Made by a program: the position numbers and the translations under genes. Below the pieces are notes generated by a model. That model saw only the letters and a program-made list of their open reading frames with translations, made no database searches and was not told the DNA's origin. From an uncultured Ignavibacteriales bacterium (GTDB lineage Bacteria > Bacteroidota > Ignavibacteria > Ignavibacteriales > Ignavibacteriaceae), in the NCBI GenBank assembly GCA_913053915.1, contig CAJXGP010000022.1, positions 1 to 11,109 of the forward strand: DNA of 11,109 nucleotides, in the 5' to 3' direction. This document shows, piece by piece, positions 7,549-11,109 of this stretch (position 1 is its first letter; every line of letters starts with the position of its first letter).

Positions 7549-8733
7549 TTATCTACTAAGTTTATCTGCTTTATCATAAGCTGCTTTAGCCTTGTTTTGA
7601 TAATTAAGAATTGTATAAACTTTACCTAGAAGCTCCCACAAAGTAGCGTCATCAGCCTTAAGGCGAACGGATTTTTCTAAATAAGGAAGCGCTTCTCTAT
7701 ATATATATTTATACGTAGTATCAATTTTGGCATTCGGATTTTTTATGGTTTTTTCGTTTTGTATTTGGCTTAAACCGCTACCCCATTTAACATAGGTAAC
7801 GGCTAAATTATAAATAGCGTTTTGATAATTTGGATCGATTTCGATGGCTTTCTTAAATTGTTTTACGGCTGCCTGGTAATTTTTAGCACCTAATAAAAGC
7901 ACCCCGTAATTATACCTGTAATACTTATTATTAGGTTGTTCTTTAACACCGGTTTTAAATGCATCAATAGCAACATCCAATTTATGTGCCCCGATATAAG
8001 AATTTGATAATATTAATAATAAATCGGAATTATGCGGAAAATACTTACGTCCTTTTTGCAAAACTTTAATAGCATCTTCGTAGTAAATCATCGATTGTAA
8101 GCTATCTTGCATATTGCCTGAAGATTTATATTTAGCTTTCAATTTATTCGCCTTATTAAAATAAATTTCGCCTAAATATTTATAGCCATCTTGCTCCTTT
8201 TGCTTTTCAATTAATTTTTTCAAAGGAGCAATAGCATTATCGTATTCTTGAGCACTCATATAAACAAATGCCAAATTTTTATAAGTACTTGCCGAATCAG
8301 GCTCCAGTTTAAGTGCTGTTTTGAAAGCCTCAGCGGATTTATCTAAAAACAATTTGCTTGAATCTTTCTTCGTTGTGCTCCTACCTTTTTGATAATTACT
8401 TACACCTCTGTTGAATAATTGTGCCCAATAATATTTTTTTTGGTTCGATATATCTTTGGCATATTGTTTACCGATTCCCAAAGACTTATTAAAAGCATCC
8501 AGCATCTTATTATATTCTTCTTTCACTCCGTAAACAACGCCTAAAAGATAATAGCCCTCTATACTTTTAGGGTTCTTAGTAACTTCTCTATGAAGCGATT
8601 CTAATGCCTTAGGATAATTCTTTTGCTGTATGTATAACTTTGCACTTGTCAATTCAGTCGAAGAGCATTGGAATCCTGTAAATACCATTCCCATGAATAT
8701 TAGGACAGCAAATATTATTTTTGACCGCTGCAT
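7549..8733 (-). CDS. Tetratricopeptide repeat protein with a possible lipoprotein signal
   Basis: The protein has 394 residues, with an N-terminal export signal (1-22) and then almost entirely TPR helices. Recognisable repeat segments lie near 26-57, 58-91, 132-147, 149-182, 236-269, 270-303, 304-318 and 364-392, with loops between some of them (about 115-130 and 320-345). The clearest repeat is NYGVLLLGAKNYQAAVKQF followed by KKAIEIDPNY. Cys23 in TGFQCSS may be lipidated, but Gln at -1 is not a standard lipobox, so the protein could instead be membrane-anchored or periplasmic. TPR arrays bind partner proteins, and the partner here is unknown. The start is firm: AGGAG lies five bases upstream (8739-8743), and a good promoter lies just beyond. 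It is the first gene of a likely two-gene unit with the DUF3467 gene. Confidence 0.85.
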   Translation of the reverse strand: MQRSKIIFAVLIFMGMVFTGFQCSSTELTSAKLYIQQKNYPKALESLHREVTKNPKSIEGYYLLGVVYGVKEEYNKMLDAFNKSLGIGKQYAKDISNQKKYYWAQLFNRGVSNYQKGRSTTKKDSSKLFLDKSAEAFKTALKLEPDSASTYKNLAFVYMSAQEYDNAIAPLKKLIEKQKEQDGYKYLGEIYFNKANKLKAKYKSSGNMQDSLQSMIYYEDAIKVLQKGRKYFPHNSDLLLILSNSYIGAHKLDVAIDAFKTGVKEQPNNKYYRYNYGVLLLGAKNYQAAVKQFKKAIEIDPNYQNAIYNLAVTYVKWGSGLSQIQNEKTIKNPNAKIDTTYKYIYREALPYLEKSVRLKADDATLWELLGKVYTILNYQNKAKAAYDKADKLSR

Positions 8734-8776
8734 CTTTTCTCCTATTATTATCTAATATTATCTAAATTTCTTATTC

Positions 8777-8807
8777 CAAAACTACTATTTTAACCTTCGA
8801 TAGTCAA
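8777..8807 (-). promoter_or_regulatory. Promoter of the TPR-DUF3467 genes
   Basis: On the minus strand TTGACT (8807-8802) is followed after 17 bases by TAGTTTTG (8784-8777). The first box is one base from the sigma-70 -35 consensus. The second fits exactly the TAnnTTTG -7 element described for Bacteroidetes, and the distance from TTG to TA is 20 bases. Transcription would start near 8770, giving a leader of roughly 37 bases that contains the AGGAG binding site. Confidence 0.5.
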
Positions 8808-8848
8808 GAACAAATTATTTGATATAGAAATAATATTAATTATTATAA

Positions 8849-9007
8849 ATGAGTCCATTCTAAAAAGCTCAATAGAACCATATCGAAGGAGCAAAGCAAC
8901 TGAAGAATTTCTTATTTTACAATGGATTAGAGATTCTCACGGAGTTTACACCGAACGAAGAAAATGTGTCCAAAATGACACTGCGGTACTTTTTAGAATC
9001 AACTCAT
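8849..9007. repeat. Palindromic element with terminal inverted repeats (MITE- or REP-like)
   Basis: The left end ATGAGTCCATTCTAAAAAG (8849-8867) and the reverse complement of the right end (8989-9007) agree at 17 of 19 positions. Inside, a second imperfect pair, GAAGAATTTC (8902-8911) and GAGATTCTCA (8930-8939), could form an inner hairpin. The interior carries degenerate phrases such as GAAGGAGCAAAGCAACTGAA and, on the other strand, TGTCATTTTGGACA. These resemble intergenic palindromes of the type TGTCATTCTGAGCGAAGCGA that I associate with many FCB genomes. It encodes no protein. No target-site duplication can be told apart from the AT-rich flanks. It is probably a decayed, non-autonomous mobile element or extragenic palindrome. 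Confidence 0.5.
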
Positions 9008-9084
9008 AATTATCTATTTACACCTGATAATTATAAACTCAATTGAATTAAATAATTGAACATTCTTTACTATCGTTCTTAAAA

Positions 9085-9115
9085 TTGATTTTGCAGATTA
9101 AAAAGAATATTTTTG
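9085..9115 (+). promoter_or_regulatory. Promoter of the deaminase-hutU genes
   Basis: TTGATT (9085-9090) is followed after 17 bases by TATTTT (9108-9113). In the Bacteroidetes reading, TTG is followed after 20 bases by TATTTTTG (9108-9115), an exact TAnnTTTG. This is the same geometry as the divergent promoter near 8800. Transcription would start near 9121, just ahead of the binding site at 9125-9130, giving a short leader. This placement supports the downstream TTG at 9136, not the one at 9085, as the start codon. Confidence 0.4.
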
Positions 9116-9124
9116 GAACTAAAA

Positions 9125-9130
9125 GAGAGG
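9125..9130 (+). promoter_or_regulatory. Ribosome binding site that decides the TTG start of the deaminase
   Basis: GAGAGG ends five bases before the TTG codon at 9136. The upstream in-frame TTG at 9085 has no such site and lies within the promoter candidate. No ATG is available near the conserved N-terminus. Confidence 0.6.
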
Positions 9131-9135
9131 TTGTT

Positions 9136-10260
9136 TTGACTACTAAACAAATTATCAAAGCTGTTCCGAAAGTATTACTCCACGACCATCTTGACGGTGG
9201 GATTCGTCCGGGAACCATTATCGATATTGCTAATGATCTGAAGTATAATAAATTACCGACAAAAGATCCCGGTGAGCTTGCACAGTGGTTTTTTCGAGGA
9301 GCTAATAAAGGTAATCTTGTTGAATATCTTCAAGGCTTTGAGCATACTTGTGCCGTAATGCAAACAAAAGAGGCATTGCAACGAGTTGCTTATGAAATGA
9401 TGGAAGATATGAAAAACGACGGTGTCTGTTATGTCGAAACCAGGTTTGCACCGGTTTTTCATACTTCAAAAGGCTTGTATTATGAAGATATAGTTTCTGC
9501 GGTTCTAGAAGGGTTGGAAAAAGGGAAAAGAGATTTCGGAGTAGGTTATGGATTAATTCTATGCGGTATGAGAAATATGAAGAATACTCTCGAAATTGCA
9601 GAGTTAGCCGTTAATTTCAGAAATCAAGGCGTGGTCGGTTTTGATTTGGCTGGGGAAGAAGGTGGATATCCTCCTAAAAAACATATTGAAGCATTTCAAT
9701 TTATTCAAAGAGCAAATTTTAATATAACTATTCATGCAGGTGAAGCCTTTGGTAAAGAATCAATCTGGCAGGCAATCCAATGGTGCGGAGCACATCGAAT
9801 CGGACATGCGACTCATCTTGTAGAAGATATCTCTCTCGATAATGATCATAATGTAGTTGGTTTTGGAGATCTTGCACAATATGTACTTGATAAAAGAATT
9901 CCGTTGGAAATTTGTCTACTTAGTAATGTGCATACCGGCTCGATAGATAAAATTGAAAACCATCCGTTCGGTATGCTTTATAAAGAGAAATTTAGAGTTA
10001 CCATTAACACTGATGATCGATTAATGAGCAATACGAATATGACCAAGGAATTCCTTACCGCTATCGAACACTTTAATTTGAATCTGGATGATGTTGAGAA
10101 AATTACTTTGAATTCTATGAAGTCCGCTTTCATTCCTTATAAAGAAAGATTGAAATTTATTTACGATGTAATTAAACCCGGCTTCCAAACCATGAGAGAT
10201 CAATTATTATCATTAAAAAATTATACGGGAAAAGATGAAAAAATTATTCACAAATTATAA
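9136..10260 (+). CDS. Adenosine deaminase family enzyme
   Basis: This is a zinc amidohydrolase-fold enzyme expected to deaminate adenosine or deoxyadenosine to inosine plus ammonia in the cytoplasm (purine salvage). Starting at TTG 9136 it has 374 residues. The family motifs are all present: HDHLDGG near the N-terminus (metal ligands His16 and His18), HAGEAF with metal ligand His200 and catalytic Glu203, RIGHAT with catalytic His224, and INTDD with metal ligand Asp293 and Asp294. The tail of the active-site region (SNVHTGSI, HPF, then NTDDRLMSNTNMTKEF) has Arg where the E. coli-type enzyme has Pro, and resembles the actinobacterial type of deaminase. Related family members act on other 6-aminopurine compounds, such as aminodeoxyfutalosine, so the exact substrate is not certain. 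It leads an operon with an unknown small gene and hutU, which suggests nitrogen or carbon recovery from nucleosides and histidine. Confidence 0.85.
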   Translation: MTTKQIIKAVPKVLLHDHLDGGIRPGTIIDIANDLKYNKLPTKDPGELAQWFFRGANKGNLVEYLQGFEHTCAVMQTKEALQRVAYEMMEDMKNDGVCYVETRFAPVFHTSKGLYYEDIVSAVLEGLEKGKRDFGVGYGLILCGMRNMKNTLEIAELAVNFRNQGVVGFDLAGEEGGYPPKKHIEAFQFIQRANFNITIHAGEAFGKESIWQAIQWCGAHRIGHATHLVEDISLDNDHNVVGFGDLAQYVLDKRIPLEICLLSNVHTGSIDKIENHPFGMLYKEKFRVTINTDDRLMSNTNMTKEFLTAIEHFNLNLDDVEKITLNSMKSAFIPYKERLKFIYDVIKPGFQTMRDQLLSLKNYTGKDEKIIHKL

Positions 10261-10570
10261 TTTCGAATTTAATAAAAATGAAAGAAAAATATTAAAAACA
10301 TTTTGCAACCAAACATTAAAACAAATTGAAGGAGACAAAAAATATTTTTCGGAGATTAAAGTTTTTAATTCAATATTAGATAAATTAGAAAGTAACTCCG
10401 AAACTATAAAACTTACAAAAGAAGAAAGAATAAAACTTAAGCATCAAATTACCGAAAATGTTAAGCATCTGAGAAATAGGATCGATAAGATTTGGTTTCT
10501 AAAAAAGTGGCTATATAGATCGATGCTAAATCAATATGAAAATATTTTGGAAATTCATTTTAAGGGTTAA
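10235..10570 (+). CDS. Small helical protein of unknown function
   Basis: I do not recognise this 111-residue protein. It is strongly charged, with many Lys and Glu, has no signal peptide or membrane segment, and looks almost wholly alpha-helical. A charged stretch around 57-87 contains [20 protein letters not shown], followed by an aromatic, basic segment [13 protein letters not shown] at 85-97. It has a single Cys and no metal or nucleotide motif. The ATG lies inside the last 26 bases of the deaminase gene, with GGGA shortly upstream, so translation is probably coupled. The hutU start follows two bases after its stop codon. This tight packing between two enzyme genes argues that it is a real gene, and perhaps a regulator or accessory of the pathway, but that is inference only. 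Confidence 0.7.
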   Translation: MKKLFTNYNFEFNKNERKILKTFCNQTLKQIEGDKKYFSEIKVFNSILDKLESNSETIKLTKEERIKLKHQITENVKHLRNRIDKIWFLKKWLYRSMLNQYENILEIHFKG

Positions 10571-10572
10571 TT

Positions 10573-11109
10573 ATGTTACAATTTTATGAAAAAGTTAACA
10601 TAAAAGCTCCGCATGGTTCTAAACTATCTTGTAAAGGATGGACCCAGGAAGCAGCTATGCGGATGTTAATGAATAATTTAGACCCGGATGTAGCCGAAAA
10701 CCCCGCTGAATTAATTATTTATGGAGGCAACGGAAAAGCCGCCAGAAATTGGGAGAGCTATGAAGCGATTATTAATTCACTCAAAAATCTGGAGAATGAT
10801 GAAACGTTGCTGATTCAATCCGGCAAGCCTGTGGGTATATTTAAGACATCTGAAAATTCACCCCGTGTACTTATTTCAAACGCAATGCTTGTCCCTAATT
10901 GGGCAAATTGGGATGAGTTTAGAAGACTTGAAAAACTGGGTTTGACAATGTTTGGGCAGATGACCGCCGGAAGTTGGATTTATATCGGAACTCAAGGAAT
11001 CCTTCAAGGCACTTATGAAACTTTCGCTGAATGTGGTAGAAAATATTTTAATGGAAGCCTTGCCGGTAAATTTTTACTAACGGCAGGACTTGGAGGAATG
11101 GGAGGAGCT
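10573..11109 (+). CDS. hutU: Urocanate hydratase, N-terminal part (cut by window edge)
   Basis: Urocanate hydratase (urocanase) carries out the second step of histidine degradation, converting urocanate to imidazolonepropionate with a tightly bound NAD+ as electrophile. The first 179 codons are present and the frame is open to the window end; the full enzyme is usually about 550 residues. Diagnostic stretches are [11 protein letters not shown] (50-60), [10 protein letters not shown] (79-88), [11 protein letters not shown] (103-113), [15 protein letters not shown] (130-144) continuing to TYETF, and [11 protein letters not shown] at the edge. The catalytic Cys region lies beyond the window. The ATG is preceded by AAGGG (10562-10566) at six bases and starts two bases after the stop of the unknown small gene, so it belongs to the deaminase operon. 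Other hut genes (hutH, hutI) would be expected further downstream or elsewhere. Confidence 0.95.
   Translation, partial: MLQFYEKVNIKAPHGSKLSCKGWTQEAAMRMLMNNLDPDVAENPAELIIYGGNGKAARNWESYEAIINSLKNLENDETLLIQSGKPVGIFKTSENSPRVLISNAMLVPNWANWDEFRRLEKLGLTMFGQMTAGSWIYIGTQGILQGTYETFAECGRKYFNGSLAGKFLLTAGLGGMGGA

Larger units (their letters stand above)
8734..9135. other. Divergent intergenic region between the TPR and deaminase genes
   Basis: No gene is supported here: open frames are broken by frequent stops and have no binding sites. The region holds, from left to right, the binding site and promoter of the leftward TPR gene, a 159-base element bounded by inverted repeats (8849-9007), an AT-rich stretch, and the promoter and binding site of the rightward deaminase gene. 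The element is visibly richer in G and C than its flanks. Confidence 0.6.

Noticed and set aside
9085..9135. Longer N-terminus for the deaminase from TTG at 9085
   Set aside because: No binding site precedes it and it overlaps the promoter candidate. The TTG at 9136 has GAGAGG at five bases and gives the normal family N-terminus.
9253..10203. Two minus-strand open frames (9253-9462, 10021-10203) within the deaminase gene
   Set aside because: Both are shadows of a gene with complete catalytic motifs.
1..11109. CRISPR array, transposase, phage, toxin-antitoxin or other defence system
   Set aside because: No regularly spaced direct repeats, no transposase or nuclease motifs and no toxin-antitoxin-like gene pairs were seen. 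The one repeat-bounded element encodes nothing.

Overview
The window suggests an AT-rich, Gram-negative member of the FCB group, most likely Ignavibacteriota (Ignavibacteria, related to Chlorobi and Bacteroidetes). Four things point this way: a secreted protein ending in a type IX secretion (T9SS) C-terminal sorting domain with the motif QNYPNPFNPST, two adjacent LptF/LptG-family LPS-export permeases, a DUF5723-like outer-membrane barrel protein, and several secreted or lipidated beta-rich and TPR proteins. The assignment rests on recognising protein families by eye; no search was run.

Layout. Positions 1-402 hold no gene I can support. Positions 403-2866 (+) hold two overlapping LptF/LptG permease genes, which supply inner-membrane parts of the LPS transport machine. 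They meet, tail to tail and only 3 bases apart, a leftward block covering 2870-8733. Read in transcription order that block is: a TPR protein with a possible lipoprotein signal, a small DUF3467 protein, a T9SS-sorted secreted protein, a large beta-rich putative lipoprotein, and the DUF5723-like barrel. The TPR and DUF3467 genes form one likely unit and the lipoprotein and barrel genes another (16-base gap). The T9SS gene sits alone between gaps of about 150 bases. Most of the block concerns the cell envelope.

Positions 8734-9135 are a divergent intergenic region. It holds a strong promoter candidate facing each way, both with the spacing TTG-N20-TAnnTTTG. Between them lies a 159-base element bounded by 19-base imperfect inverted repeats, which looks like a decayed MITE or extragenic palindrome.

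Positions 9136-11109 (+) hold a catabolic or salvage operon: an adenosine deaminase-family enzyme with a TTG start, an unrecognised 111-residue helical protein overlapping it, and the first 179 codons of urocanate hydratase (hutU, histidine degradation), cut by the window edge.

I found no CRISPR array, RNA gene, transposase, phage gene or recognisable defence system. The items most worth checking are the 159-base palindromic element, the shared promoter architecture, the unknown small gene between the deaminase gene and hutU, and the putative lipoprotein-barrel pair.
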